From assembly GCA_030549775.1 (NCBI GenBank), contig CM060172.1:125539122-125603121 (forward strand): a stretch of DNA of 64,000 nucleotides. Direction: 5' to 3'. The notes under the pieces are model-generated. The model saw only the letters and a program-made list of their open reading frames with translations, had not been told where the DNA came from and searched no databases. The DNA comes from Tamarix chinensis (Eukaryota > Streptophyta > Magnoliopsida > Caryophyllales > Tamaricaceae). A program made the translations under genes and the position numbers. This document shows positions 1-14,044 of this stretch, one piece after another (position 1 is the first letter of the stretch; every line of letters begins with the position of its first letter).

Positions 1-928
1 AATAATACAATTAGCAACCACAACTAGTAGCTAAAATTATAATAAGCAACTAGAGAAGAAGAGGGAAAAATAATGTTGCTAAAAGACTATTCATGACAAT
101 TGCAACCTTGTAAATAGTGTGACACCAAAAATTTCCTACTATATATTTTTTATTTGAAAAAAATTTAGCAACAACTTAGTCATCACAAAACACCTTATTA
201 GAGACATATTTTGATGAGAATTTTTTTTCAAGTCTATGTTATTGCTTTTGGGACGACATGTAGTTACGAATAGTCCACTTAATGTCCCTAATTGGTCACA
301 TGTTAAGCACACTTTTTTTGAGGACTTTTTATCGTTGTTATGAGGGGTATTAGCGATGACCAGTGTTGTCGTAGAAAAAACCTTACAAACCCTAGAACAC
401 TTCGTCTTCTCCACGCTTGTCCCATTTTCTACTCTAGTTTCTTCCTTTGCTACGACGAAGCCCTATCGTATTTTGGTAAGATTCTTGTTAATCTAGTGGA
501 TTTCATTTTCTCCTCTTTTTTGTTTATTTTGTTTTAATTATTGGTTGACTAATCTAATTATTTTATTTTCGTAATTTTTAGCTTGTTGATGGTAGTAGTC
601 GCCACCCGAATGCTGCTACCAACTTCCGGTGTTATGTCATTGCCACCACCCTACTGTCGTTGTTTTAGCCTTTAGCTAGCCCTGTTGTATATATGTAGCA
701 TAATATATAATATAATGTTACGATGGGTGGATAAATAAGTTGTGGAAATGTGATTTTGATATTTTGATAGTGTAATTATTTATGAAAATGTGATTTTTGA
801 ACTTGTGATATTCTAATCTTTGTGTATATATAATTAACGAGAATTTAGACATTATTTTGCGCGAGAAATAGTCAATTTAACTGAAAGCTCAAGAAAATGG
901 ATCCTCTTAGGAGATTTTTGTTGGATGG
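1..928. other. AT-rich non-coding flank
   Basis: No gene is recognised here. The short open frames have no recognisable domain and use low-complexity residues. The stretch 560-680 is more GC-rich and holds pyrimidine-rich text like that in the LTRs further along, so it may be another eroded repeat, but no end could be found. Confidence 0.4.
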
Positions 929-3900
929 TGTAACACCTCCAAAATTCACTCTTGAAAATTTTCATTTAAAGATATAATGCAGAAGCTAAAATGAAAAATG
1001 AAAATGTTACCACCACACCTAACACAAGATAAATGTCCACCATCTATCTCATGCTAGATACAAGGCTAAAACATGTCCAACTAAAATTCAAACAACATCA
1101 CTACCATGAGGATAAACTCTCACAAAGAGATATCTAATGACAGATGGCAAGTGAATGATTTCACTGAACAAAATCATCGCTGATCAAATTAGTGGAAAAC
1201 CTATGAAGCAACCCTAGATTTTAAAAGCTTTGCAAAGTAATAGGAAATTAAAATTTAATTATAATACCAGTAAAATTTTAATACAACACCTGAAAATTTT
1301 CCAAAAGTAAATACATGTAAATAAAGATAAATTTCCGAGGGATAAAACTCCGAGTTGCCTATTCTCTCAAAGCTAAGCCTTCAACCCATCAATAACATTC
1401 AATCTCAAGCATGTACAAGAGGTCTACTCCCCACCATTAGTGGATTGTCGCAGAACCCATTCAACTAAGGTAGTATCAATACAGGTCCAATACTGAGTAA
1501 ATAACGACTATCTAACCGATAGAAGGAAACATGATACACATAAGACATGATAATCTTTATCTTACAATACTCATACTCAATTATACATGTGATACATATG
1601 ATAAAACATGTGTTTATGGATTCAAGCTTATAAATATATGACTAGACATGACAATACATAGGGTACAAGTGTACAAGGAATTATGAATGCATGGTGAGTA
1701 ACACAACTACCCTAGAAGATAACATTCTTCACATAAGGCCCACATATGGTTTAAATAATCAATCATGTAATAACTACGTTAGGATAGGTGTCACATGGTA
1801 GCAGGATTGTAAAAATACAATCGAACGACATGCTTTGGATAATTAAATATAAGGTCTATGAATGGACGAGAATAATAGATAATCATGTTTCATTATCGTG
1901 ATCAAAACTATTTGATTATATTATCTTAAGGATACTCAAACAAATCGTAGTTAATAATTTAGTACTCAAACCGTATGAACCCTAGCCGACCCACTCAAAA
2001 ACATAACTAGACCACTAATAAATAGGACACTTAATCACTTAAGTATGCATACCCCCTATAGGGCCAAAATATATCAAGATACCTACAGAGTAGAAGAGGG
2101 AATCTCCAAACCTCGTAAGACACCTAGGATAATAGAAGAGAAAAACAACAGCATGCTACCAAATGAATATCAAATATAACTTGGATAGCTACCCAGAATG
2201 GTACAAGTCCCGAATCAAGATCTTTAACTTTAAGTGATTAACATTTTATTAAAGATTTAACGAATCATAAATCAGGCCCACATAACAACACTTAAATCAC
2301 TTCCATCAACACAATAAATTTCCATTATTATATCATTTCCAAGTGGCATTAAAGCCGATCGATTTCAGGTGGCATTAAAGCTAGTCAATCTAGGTGACAT
2401 TAAAGCCGAATAATTCAAGTGGTGTTAGAGCCGAATAATTCCATGTCATAAAAATCCAGCATAATGTATCATACAATTTCAATCCATACTCAACCAATGA
2501 TATGGTTTTCTAAACCAATTATAATTTAGACACATTATAACATACTCTAAAATCACCAAACATTTCATAGTTAGCTTAACATGGTAACCACATAATCATT
2601 ATCAACCCTTCACATACTCAAACACATACAATATTCAAGAGACATAGTAAGATGTGTTCGCATTGAAGTTATAAACTCATACATACATAGATTTACCACA
2701 CAAGAGTATAATATACACTTGATATACTTAAATAATTATAAAGCATACTCATCACCTTCCACTTCAAGAAGACATATATCCCATGATTCCACCATAACAA
2801 AGGTAAGTAATGACTTACCTAAATCTGAAGTTAGCTAAGCAAATTGAGAAAGAAAAAGAGATATCCAGAGCTGGACAATCCACGATAATGTTTTCCTAGA
2901 TTGGCAATAGAAATCATAAGATTAGGTTAGAAATTACCTTACTGATCACCTATTCAAGTATAATAATTTAATAAAAAAAGAGAGACATATAAAATCTTTC
3001 TTGGAAAATGTGTCCAAAACCTAAGACTCGTTAGCATAACTCTATTAAGAGTTAACATTAAATATTAACAGTTCAACAAATATCACTTAGGGCATTATAA
3101 ATTGATTTGGAAAACCAAGGAAATAACAATAGAGGATAACTCAAATTTATCCAAAAATAACTCACTAATTAGGTTTTACAACAAAAAAGATAAACTAACC
3201 ATTTTTAGAGAACCAATCCAACCCGATAACATTAAAAAAATACAATTCAAATGATTTTAAATAAAAGATAGTAATCTACTAGGTGAAAGAAATATAAGCA
3301 AATCATTTTCATAAAACTATCTCCGAAAATTAGGTTTTCTAAGCCCAAACTGCAAACCAACTAACTAACTTCGACTATCTCCAATTGACAGCTTAAGAAT
3401 ATAATTAAACTAATTTTAAATAAATCTAGATAATCAAGTTCAACAAAATAGTCTTATAGGTAGCCAATTTAAGATAATCGTTTTCTAAAATTATGGTTTT
3501 AAGGCCTAAGATACAAACTCATTCAATTCAAATCAATTCATTACAAATGAAGGTGTTAGAATGAAATTAAGGTCATTTCAACTATTTCTATAAATTTAAT
3601 TTCATAAAAACAACTATACAAATGACCAATTTCATAATTTTATTTGAAATATAAGGTTTTAGGCCTGTAATTTGACTTAATTTCATTAATTTATTTAAAT
3701 TTAATATTTAGAAATGAATTTATACATATTTTATAACATATCATATAATCAATTGATCAAAAACAATAAAAGAAGTACCCAATTTAGTACAATAGGAGGT
3801 TTTGAATCCAGGATGCTAATCCAGTCGATTCTTCCTAAAATATTTAAATTGACAGTTTGGGATTGCAATTAAATGTATTCTAATGTAAATTATATAATCA

Positions 3901-5734
3901 CATGAATAAAATAACTCGATTACACACTCCAATTTGGATTTGCAAGAGTTTTGGCCTAAAAATTTAGTTCCGATCGATTTCACACAATTTTTCCAAATTG
4001 ACTCTTCCAACATAAAATTAAATACATTTCAAAGCATATTGTAAAATCAATGTGTAGCTATCCAAGTTATTCAATTTCGTTACACATGGATTTTGACCTA
4101 GAAATTCAATTCCGATTTCTACATAAATTTTTCAAATTGACAATTCTAATATAAAATTAGATACATTTTACAGCATATTGTATAATCAATTTAATAAAAA
4201 TGGCTTAATCGGACGAATCCAAAAAATATAGACATAACCGAGTCAAAATTTTAATTTTTACATATCAACCACATACATTAAAATTAACCACTCTAAATCA
4301 ATTATATGACATATATATACATGATTAAATAACTAATTTAATTTAATTAAATCCAATCTATACAAAATTTACTGAATTTAGAAGTTAGGGTTTTGATAAT
4401 TTATACCAAACAAAACAATGTGAATCTGAGCCGGTGAAGATCAAGGAAGCTCCGTCAGAGGTTGAGGGACGTTCGCTGGTGGCCAAGTGACGCTTGAAGT
4501 CGTCGAACGGTGGCGTGCTGCTGCTATCTTCATATGGTGTCATGGCTGCTAACGGGTGGAGGATGGTAGCGATGAGAGGAGGGAGAAGGGGCGATAGTGG
4601 TGTGGTGGTGGTTCGGCGTGGCACGACAAGTGGCTAGAGTGGTGGTGAGGAGAAGTGAAGCAGGGAAGAGGAGATGGGAGCAAAGAGAGTCATGTGGCAA
4701 ATAGGAAGGAGAGAAAGGGAAGAGAGAGAAGAGGAAAGGGAAGATGGAGAGAGAAGAAGAAAAGGAAAATAAGGGGGATCAACAAGTGATTTTTTATTAT
4801 TTTACAAATACACATATAGATAAGATGGTATAAAATACTTGAAAAGTTTTTACAAATAAATTTTATTTGAAACTCATTTAATGAATACGCTTTCTTACGG
4901 ATCCGAATGTATAAAATTAATATAAAACCTATTTAAAGAATTTTAGAAAAGCTTTCGAAAGAAAATAATAACAAAATAAATTATTTACATTATTTATGAA
5001 AATACATCATAAGACTTGGAAAAGTATTTAAAACCATAAAAGAAAATATTTAAATCAAATTATAAGAGACCATGATTAATTCAAATAATTTATGAAAATG
5101 TTCCTAAGCAAACAAAAAAGGATAAAATGAAATAAAATTAATTTTAGAAACAAAATCATTAATAAGTTATGAAAATATTTTCAATTTAAAACTTTCTTAA
5201 TATCTTAACGACCAAGAAAAAATAAATAAATTTAAAGTCAGAAACATTTTCTATGAAATAAAATTATTAAAATAATTTTACTATTTTAATGGGATTTTTT
5301 TAATAATTTAAATAACTTATTTCATTAACGAAATCTAACTCCAAAACAAAGTTGTAATCACACGACAAAGTTATAATAAAAGAAGAATCTAAAATATTAA
5401 AAATTAAAATACGAGAAATAACGAAAATATATATTTTTAAACGACAACCAAAATCATATGAAAATATTAAAAATCAAAATACGAGAAAGAACTAAAATAT
5501 ATATTTTTAAACAACAACAAAAATCATATGAATATAATAAAATCATGGTAGTGAATGAATTTATCTAAAATGATGTACAACGACAACGATTAATTAAATT
5601 CTAATATAAAGTCAAAATCATTAGTAAATTTATAAAAATAATATAAATTAAAATATTTAAAAAATTTCATCAAATTATTCTAATAAAATAATTAAGTTTA
5701 ATAAAATTAAATTTAAAAAATATAGGGTATTACA
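929..5734 (-). mobile_element. Solo LTR of a Ty3/gypsy-type element, family A (related to the LARD at 33066)
   Basis: Read on the plus strand it opens with TGTAACACCTCCAAAATTC and closes with GGGTATTACA, the reverse complement of the ends of the young LTR at 33066 (TGTAATACC...TGTTACA). Blocks in the same order match that LTR. Examples are the segment around 1425-1500 (a ggtggggag/actcagtac block), the block at 2800-2910, the tandem repeats at about 3790-4220, a TATA box at 4398-4405 and a purine-rich (minus-strand pyrimidine-rich) block at about 4420-4790. It is about 4.8 kb, close to the 4.4 kb of the young copy, but clearly diverged and so much older. The five bases on each side (GATGG left, TATGA right) do not match, so no target duplication is claimed. 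It is probably a product of LTR-LTR recombination, but could be one LTR of a larger rearranged element. Confidence 0.75.
4398..4405 (-). promoter_or_regulatory. TATA box of the family A solo LTR
   Basis: On the minus strand the context is GTTTGGTATAAATTATC, followed by AAAACCCTAAC. It matches the young LARD LTR (GTTTGGTATAAATATCCG, then AAAACCCTAAT). Keeping this core while the surroundings diverged supports its role as the LTR promoter. Confidence 0.55.
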
Positions 5735-8589
5735 TATGATATCTTAATGCAATTGATTCATGTTACAAATTATCAACTAGTGAAGCATCATGATTGTCTA
5801 AAGAGAAAGAAAAGTGTTGATGACTTGACTATTTGTAAAAAATGCTATTTATATTAATGAGAAATGTAGAAATATACCAAGAAGCTATATTTAAAAGTTA
5901 AAAAACTATTTACCGTCAAAAAATAATATTCACACTGAAAACCATTAAATCACTATTTATAAAAGACATAATTCAAGATAAAAACTACTTTTCGTAAAAT
6001 ATATCAAAATATCTAATGAAAAGCCAAAATATCTTATGAAAAAATCCTAGCTTTTATTAAATGACATTTATGTCCTAAAACACTTTAAAGATTCTAAATT
6101 CTGATTAAAATAGTAAGCGCTCATAAAAATTAATGAAGTTATACCAAAAGCATTTTTTATATCTAATACAACACCTTAAAACCCAAGCCTTTTTTCTAAA
6201 AATATAGAAACCATATAAAAAGACGCATTTACCCTTAAATCTTAAAAGCACATTTAAGCCACTACTCTTATTTTACAAGGATCTAACTCCTCAAATGTTG
6301 CACACTATTTATTGAATACATTATAAACACATTAGGACACATAAAACTTCAATAAATTCCCAAGTCACAACTAAATGAACAAAAATGCCATTTTTATAAT
6401 AAAACATCATTAAATCATATATTTAATTATATAAACCCAAATCAAGAATTTTAACATATGAAAAACTAATTAATCCATTCATAAAATACATAAAAGATCA
6501 CAAGAACACCAAAATCTATATAAAGGCCAAAAATACTTTCTTTTGTGCTTAAAATTTCATCTAGATCATACATACCCTAAACATGATCAAACCCAAACAT
6601 GTTCTAAACATAAATGGCCTAAATGACCTTGAGAAAATGATCCTCAAATAGTCATTCCATCACAAAATAATGACCCATAATATCCAAAAACCATACAAAC
6701 CCCAAACATGGCATATCAACACAAAGTACATGTAATCATGCTAGCACATCAAATTCTTTCTACTTTTAGTTTGACTATGCTTAACTAGATTCCAAATCTC
6801 CTAACCAAGCTAAAGAACCTCCTTCTTCAAGAATGACACCTCTTGAAATCTTTCCACAAGCCACCTAAAATAAATAAAAACCTTAAAAACTAACAAGAAA
6901 TTAAAGAAAGTAAAAGAAAACAATGGAAGAAGAGGGAAGAATAAGAGGATAAGTTAGAAATGAGCGGTAGAGATTAGTGAAAAATGGTTGGAGGTTGTAA
7001 TAAATTTTACTTAAGTTTATATATTTTGTAATATAATAAAAATTTAGTAATAAAATATCAATGGAGGAGTTTGCCCAATTTGATAGGTGATAAGGCATCA
7101 TGTCCCATGATCAAGCTTTAATAAAGTTATATGGATGACTAGGATCATGATAGGTATGATTTATACTGGTCAATTGGAGCTTTAATGTAAATGCTTACTG
7201 TGATTATGTGATGAATTTTTACATACTTTAGCCCACTTGTTCTTGTTTACTGTTCTAGATCATATTTTATAGGTATTTGGAAAAAATGGGATCAAAATAA
7301 GATAGAACACAACAATTGGAACAAAATATAAGCAAGAACGAATACTCAAATATGAAAGGGTGAAAAGACATGCAAATTAAACCATAATAATATCTAAATT
7401 TGAAAATTTACTAAACATAAAAGTTGTATATCTTTTTGCTATCTTTCTATCAAATTAAAAAAATCAGCTTAATTAAAGGTTAAACGAGGAATTTGTGGCT
7501 AAAATATGCTAAATGGTCAAAGCCATCTCACAGCTTGAGAGGCAACACAACCCCATTATGACATTTGACATGGCCGTCTCACCAAAGCCAACGAGAAAAA
7601 TGAAATAAACACAACTCAAGGAGCCCGTGTAGATTCCACTAACCACATATAATATGCAATTTTTTACTAATTTTAGGGGGGTTCTTTGTAAAAACCTTAG
7701 CACAAATTTGGATAAGAATAGGGATTTTAAGGTTCCTCATATCTTCACTCATTCCCCATTCCAATCCATTCCCAACCCATCCCTTTAGCTCTCACTATTG
7801 TATCTCTTATGATATAATTGAATGGTGAACTCTAATTCTTAAATAAAGAGGGTATTATATCTCTATTTTTAAGTTTATCTTTTTTAATTGATACAAACCT
7901 ATTTATTTAGGATGATGTGCTTAATGGGAGGCATGATTGGCTAATTATGTTGTGTTAAGATGATGGGAGACCCCCCGATACTAGTGTGTTGAGAATTTGA
8001 AACACTAACCCAATTCAAACCTTATCTATACGTATTATGTTAATGATTTAATTTAAATAATATGAAAATTTATCATCTTCCCATTATTATATAGAGAAAC
8101 TCTGATGAGATACAAGAGATGAGCCAAAGTGAGCTCTACTGACAAAACTGGAGGTCGAGAGATATTGGTTAGGTCTCTACAACCTGCATGAGGAATATTA
8201 TCTAATTGGTAATACATTGTCTATGTGGGATTTCATGCTAGAGATAGGTTAATCTCCTTAGACAATAAGGTGTAGTGGCTTGATAAAGCATTACACTTTA
8301 TACCTTGGTTGGTATTTTGACTTTGTGACCTGAATCTAGGTTTGAGGGTTAAGATCTAATTACATTAGGATTTAGGGAGGTTGACTAGAACCATAGCATT
8401 TTATCCCTTTTAAATTCACCTTTTTGTGGCCTTGTGTTGGTTTTGTTTTCTTAGTTTATTTTATTTACTTTAATCATTCACCTATTTTCCCTTACTATTA
8501 GTGTAGGCATAGAAACATATTATCACCATTTTGGTGCTCACTCCCTAGTCCTTGTAGAACAATACATTAATTATTACTCAAATTATGTA
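5735..8589. other. Unassigned AT-rich DNA, probable eroded retroelement
   Basis: No coding signal is seen. Parts of 5830-6900 resemble in composition the AT-rich halves of the minus-strand LTRs (runs of taccaaaa-like words, then a purine-rich stretch at about 6890-6980). This suggests a heavily decayed LTR, but no boundaries could be fixed. 8100-8420 is less AT-rich and not recognised. Confidence 0.3.
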
Positions 8590-9165
8590 TACTTGAAGAT
8601 AAAGTACACCAAAAATTTCCCATAAAGGTTTGATAATATTAGAAGAAGAAAAGTATGATTTGGTGACTTATTATGTCTAAAAATATATAATTAAATCCAA
8701 ATATGGTAAAAAAATAATTATATAATATTTTAAAATCAATATATGCTCAATAAAATTAGAATATACTAATATTTAAAGTTTTGTAAATTTTAGATAACTT
8801 AAAAGGCTACTTCATAGCTTAAAAATGATAGAAACTATGAAAGGAAATAGTTAATAATACTTTTCCGTCAAAGTCTTTGTTTAAAATTTTGAAAAGTCTT
8901 AGGAGACATATAAAAAGCGAAGCAATCCAAATGTAAACAAGTTAGAATGATTTAGAAAAAGTTTAATGGTCAAAAGTGGCTCAAAAGTATCACGGGACTT
9001 ATAACCATAAAAAAATATAAGAAAATGTGAATGAAATGTTTCAAAAAATGCCACCAAAGTTTTAATTCTTTTAAAGGATGTAATAAATTATTTAGAATAA
9101 TATAACTTTATTTCTAAATAACACATCTCGATTAAATTAGGCTTTTCAAAATATGGAGTATTACA
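8590..9165 (-). mobile_element. Fragment of a minus-strand LTR (its start end)
   Basis: The stretch ends in CAAAATATGGAGTATTACA, the same terminal form seen at 17888 (AAAATTTTGGAGTATTACA), which is the reverse complement of an LTR start TGTAATACTCC. The left limit is not visible. By position and strand it is probably the 3' LTR of the element whose gag relic and primer site lie at 9955-10759. Confidence 0.45.
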
Positions 9166-9954
9166 TTTTTTTCTTCAAAAAGAAATTCATATTGATATAC
9201 TTCCAATTAAAAAATTATGGTAAAAATTAATACAATAATGGTGAAAATCATGAAATAAGTTTTGAGTAAAAACAATCATGATACTTTAGTAGAATAATAT
9301 TAAACGATATATGAAACAATTCTAAACGATTTGAGTTATTTAATTAATAATAAAATTTTAGTGGAATAATAGAGAAATATATTTACAACAACGAAAAAAG
9401 ATAAGTACAATAATGATGAAAGAAGTGTACACTAGTAGTGAAACATCATGGGAATAGTATTGAAATTAGATCATAAATTTTAGTAGAATAATTGGGAAAG
9501 ATATGTATAAAAATGGCAAAAAAAAATATAATAATGGTGAAAGATCGCAAGAATAGTTTGTTGTACATTTAAATAGAAAAATGAAGATCTTTTTTCACAC
9601 AGTGGTGAAAGACCATCATATAATTAGTAAAATATTTGGTAAATGATCAACGTATACAACTAGTGAAAGATCATCACATGTCTGTAACACTTGCAATAGT
9701 AGTCTTAGGTCAGTCCCTGGTCATCTCTACTATGGGAAACCACTATGACTACCCTGGTGTTGACCACCAATATAATGTTAAATACTCAAAGATCCGCTAC
9801 CATAATGATGAATGTTTCCCACACAATCCTACATCTCAAACCTTCACTTGCCCAAAATCGAAGGTTGCTCTTAAACCAATATGAAGGTGACACATGTGTG
9901 CTTATACAACATAGCCAAGTCATGGAAAAACACTTCACCCATCATAATATAAAT

Positions 9955-10215
9955 ACTAAAATGAAGTCTCTACTCAAATTGGAAGACAACAGTAGTCTCG
10001 CTAGCTACTATAATCGAAGCAAACATTAACAATTCTATAAATTGCGCTTGATACTCCCACACTATTAGACTTTCCTGATCCAACTACATGAACTCCTTGA
10101 GCTTATCCTTCTTGAGGATATTAGGAAAGAAACGTGTGTGAAGTGTCATCTTGAATTCCTCCTAGGACATAAGTAGGTCTCCTTGAGGGTGATAACCAAA
10201 CCAACATGTGTTTGT
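9955..10215 (-). pseudogene. Ty3/gypsy gag (capsid) relic
   Basis: Read on the minus strand, one frame gives EEFKMTLHTRFFPN, ILKKDKLKEFM, a stop, LDQESLIVWEYQAQFIELL and MFASIIVASETTVVFQFE. This is the central capsid block of plant gypsy gag (family pattern: EFK..F, then K..EF..L, then V.EY...F..L, then E....F). At least three in-frame stops, where the family usually has W or Q, show it is dead. The same block lies on the plus strand at about 45400-45640 with about half of its residues identical. Gag lies on the expected side of the primer site at 10745. No pol follows before the LTR end at 9165, so about 1.6 kb is all that is left of the interior. Confidence 0.7.
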
Positions 10216-10669
10216 TGATCTGCAATGAAAGTATACAAGTATGCTTTCTCTCTTTACCTATAGGTAATTGACTGCCTCAAAATCCCTATCAAAATCTCAA
10301 ATCCATCATTATAAGATGATTAGATCCTTCTCTCTAGTGTAATTCAGTGGGTGGTGACCAAAAACTCTCTAAAGCTAGTCATCTTCGATATCATTATGTG
10401 GGTGATACAGAGGTCAAGGCTATTAAAGTTGAGATGGGAAGCAATAGATGCTAAAGCAAATCCATGAAGGCCTCGAAATCCCCTTCTAGAGAACCGAAAC
10501 ATCCATTCAAAGCCTTGGCAAACTAGATGCAAAGCAAAAAACATTTTAGGAAAAATTCATAGCTTATTACCACATAAAATACATAAGCACAAACAAAGGC
10601 CACTTATATTATCCATACTTAAACACTCACATGACTATTATAGGTTTCAAATGTTAAGAGAGAAATGAT

Positions 10670-10759
10670 GCTTTTTTTTTGTTAAAACATTTAAGATTGT
10701 GAGAATTGACTCTCTAACCAAAACATAATTCTCAACAACTAAAATCACTGATACTAACT
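10670..10759 (-). mobile_element. Primer-binding site and leader of the minus-strand gypsy relic
   Basis: On the minus strand the LTR end GGGGTGTTACA is followed by AGTTAGTATCAGTGA, a damaged copy of the initiator-tRNA-Met primer site TGGTATCAGAGC (10745-10756). The next 70 bases (TTTAGTTGTTGAGAAT..., TTTTGGTTAGAGAG..., TCTCACAATCTTAAATG) match the leader of the LARD at 37464-37530 (TTTGGTTGTTGAGAATCGGG..., TCTCACGATCCTAAATG) almost word for word. The two elements therefore belong to one lineage. Confidence 0.7.
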
Positions 10760-10935
10760 TGTAACACCCCATTTTTGGCACTTAAAAATTCGTTTAGAAG
10801 ATTTAGTTGTGGAAACTAAAATATTAAACATACAGGGTGTTACTACTATACTTAATATAAGTATGGTTTCTGTTACCATTTTTATACCAAGTGCTAAGGC
10901 TAAAACATTTTTAATACCCCATATTTTTTTAAATA
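10760..10935 (-). mobile_element. Minus-strand LTR, inner end fragment
   Basis: It starts TGTAACACCCC and contains blocks shared with the LTRs at 13248 and 47895: GGGTGTTACTACTATACTTA and ACCAAGTGCTAAGGCTAAAA. Homology fades near 10935. The purine-rich blocks at 12880-13247 and 17889-18299 may be the rest of the same LTR, split by later insertions; that link is inference. Confidence 0.55.
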
Positions 10936-11149
10936 ATAATAACAACAATAAAAAAGAAAGTTATGTAAATATATATATAACATAGATGATTAATTATTTG
11001 TAGATATTGTCTTTGTATAGTTATAAGGCATTTTACCTAGTTAACAGGACCTATAAATTAATATAAAATAAATAACTTAATTAATGTATATTAATCATGT
11101 AACTATCATAAATTAGAAAGATCTAGATATTATCTAATTATAAAAATTT
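10936..11149. other. AT-rich spacer
   Basis: Nothing recognisable; poly-A and TA-rich text with no open frame of note. Confidence 0.3.
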
Positions 11150-12500
11150 TGTTTTGGCATATCTCCCTACTATTATAAATATATATTTATTTCTACTATC
11201 ACAATTCCATAGCCATCAATGCTTTGTTCTGAGGGAAAAATTAAAATTTTTGAAGTCCAAAACTGTCAGAGGTATGAGACGTTTTTTCGGCTTACCTTAT
11301 TGTTCGTGTGAGGTTCAGGTTTGGGTTCAGGTCTTTGCAGATCTAGGTTGTATCGAGTTAATTTATCAGGTAGTGTTAGGTTTAGGTTGAAAGAATTTGT
11401 ATTCGAGTCGGGTCAAGTTCAAAATATTTTAGGTTAGCTTGTCGAGTCAGGTCAGGTCGAGTTTAGTGATGTAAACGAGATAGATTTCACCCAAAATCCA
11501 ATGGATTTTATCCGTTGCACACTTACACGGATGTCGATAAATGAATATGGAGGATGGAAAACTGCCAATTGGGGTCGGATACAGATACGAGTATGGGATA
11601 TCCATACGATACGTACCCATACCCGTATCCATATTTATACCCATTTATCATATATATAACTACCCTTTTACTCTGAATTTTAAAATAAATATAGTATAAA
11701 TCAAGGTTAAAAATTATCATTTGACTTAACTCTAAATGGATTTATCCATCGGGTAATGGATTTATCCAATGGATAATATCCATTAATAGGTAAACGGATT
11801 ATCCATCGGGTAACATATATTCAACGGATATGGATATTGATGTATTAGTGGATACCTATTCGGGGTACAAGTAGGAATTTAGGTACGTATTTTTTTATTG
11901 GGTATGAGTATGGGTAACTCACTTGACAATCAAGTCTTTTTAGGCTTTGATGGGTTGGGTTCGAGCTGAGTTGATCTTGGATCGAATGACTTTGGATTTA
12001 GGTCAAATTGAACATTAACCATCAACATTAATCTAATTCATTAACCTCATAGGCAAGCATTAAGTTTAACTTCATGTAAGCACGTGATTAATAATGTATT
12101 ATTAATTTCTATTTGTTTATTATTATGAATTTTTAATTTTGTATTTTTAAGAAAAAAAAGAGAAGGTAAAATTTGAATATTGTTGGTGAATAAGTAAGTT
12201 CACAATAAAAGTAATAAAAATAAGTTAAATTTAAATAATAATATATTTTTAAAAGTTGTAAATACATGATAAGACATGTGTATTTTTTATTATCATAATT
12301 GGTTAATATCAAATTTGGCTGTATCAAGTCGGGTAGGGTTGATGGTAGGTTACGGGTTGGGGTTGGGTCAGGCTGATGAATTTATTAGGTTATGTCGAGT
12401 TGGGTTTTGTGTGGGTCGGGTAGGATCGGTTCACTTTTGTCAGCTTTATGTCTACTTGACATTAAGTACCCATATAGTCGATATTAATTTTATAATGTTT
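11150..12500. repeat. Dispersed GGGT/CGGGTC-rich repeat with an inner ATCC/GGAT-rich insert
   Basis: The outer parts (about 11290-11465 and 11935-12430) are made of variants of gggtcaggtcgagtt and ggttgggtcagg, a style common in plant miniature elements. Between them, about 11466-11930 is built of GGGTAATGGATTTATCC and GGTATGGGTA words in both orientations, including an imperfect palindrome centred near 11600. This looks like one short element nested in another. Exact ends and target duplications could not be set. Confidence 0.4.
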
Positions 12501-12762
12501 AGATGACAAGACAAGGATTTGTAGCTAGTGATGCATTATAGTACACTCATGTTTTTCTAATTAAGTAGTACATTCATTTTAAAAGTAATAGTTTTGAGTC
12601 AACAAGTTCTATTTTCTAATCATCTAGGCATATCGTACACATTAGTTGGATATATATTAGTAGTTCCTATTTATATAAAGACAAAACAATGCATCAATGA
12701 TAGCATAGAGTAGTGGATATTTTCCATATCGAATATTAACATTTTTTTTATTATATATGTAC

Positions 12763-12877
<115 letters not shown>

Positions 12878-12879
12878 GG

Positions 12880-13247
12880 CAGGTGCATTAGTGTGAGGAA
12901 GGTTGGTAAGAGGGGCCAGATAGTGGAAATAATGGTCGAAGTTGACCTGGTTTTGGGGCTAAAACAATGATGTAAAGGTGGTGCGCAGATGGGAAATGTA
13001 GAGGAGGTTTGGGAGATTGCGAAGGAGCAATAGTGGTGGTGGTTCTACAAAACCAAAAAAACATAGGGGGCTCGGTTGGGTGATTGGATGAAAGAAAATG
13101 GAAGGGGAAAGAGAGAGTTGGTTAATCTAGGAATCAAAAGACTATACAAAAACAATGAAGAAGGAAGGGAGATGGCATAATGGTTATATGGTGGCATGTG
13201 AAAGAAAAGGATGAAATAAGGGTGATAGCTAGTTATGTGGGATCGAT
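12880..13247 (-). mobile_element. Purine-rich block of an older minus-strand LTR, left part
   Basis: The text is G/A-rich (GGTGGTGGTT, GGAAGGGGAAAGAGAG), like the promoter-side blocks of the other minus-strand LTRs. It stops at the LTR start at 13248, and similar G-rich text resumes at 17889. It is therefore best read as the left half of an LTR that was split by the 13248-17888 insertion. Confidence 0.4.
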
Positions 13248-14044
13248 TGTAACGCTCCCAAAATTCACTACTAAAAATGTTCATTTTTAAAAGTTTAAAG
13301 TGGAAGCAAATACAATAAATTTCAGGGGTGCTACCGTCAAACTTAGTACCAAACTGGTTTCCCTCCACCATTCCGGTACCAAGTGCTAAAGTTGAAAATG
13401 TACTATATACAAAAACAAGGTTACAAATATAAAACAGAGTAGCATGTTAGATTAAATTACAAGTGGTAAAGTCCGCTATTAGTGGTTACACAATAAAATT
13501 ATTAAAAAGGGAATACAATAGTTTTATGGAAAACCAAAAACCTTCTCGGATAGCCCTATGCTCTTAACCCAAGGGTAAAACCTGGATAATGCCTGAGGGC
13601 TAACTTGCAACGACCACTACCCATTAAATAGGTAAGGGACCATGAAAGGAATCCTTCAATACTATAGTACTGAGTAACACTTTATACAGAACTAAAAGGT
13701 AGGGCCCACATGCAACACATTAGATACCAACATCAAAACACATGAATAGGAAATCACATATATATAGAATGAGATACAGTAACCTTTAGAATAGACACAT
13801 GCATTAAGATCATATGTTACAAGAGTTATTCACTAAGAAGTAACAGAACTCACCCAAGGAGCATCCAAGTGAAGCTCTTTATAGTATAAGTAGCCATCAT
13901 CATACTCAACTAATGCTTACCACCACTCAACTCAAAGGCAAGCACCAAAGCTGCTACCATATCATATAAATAGGTCATAATAATGTAATCAATATTAGTT
14001 GGACTTAAGCCATTAATTAGATATTAATCATCTCTCAAATTATA

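Noticed and set aside
929..5734. Target duplication for this solo LTR
   Set aside because: Left GATGG and right TATGA do not match.
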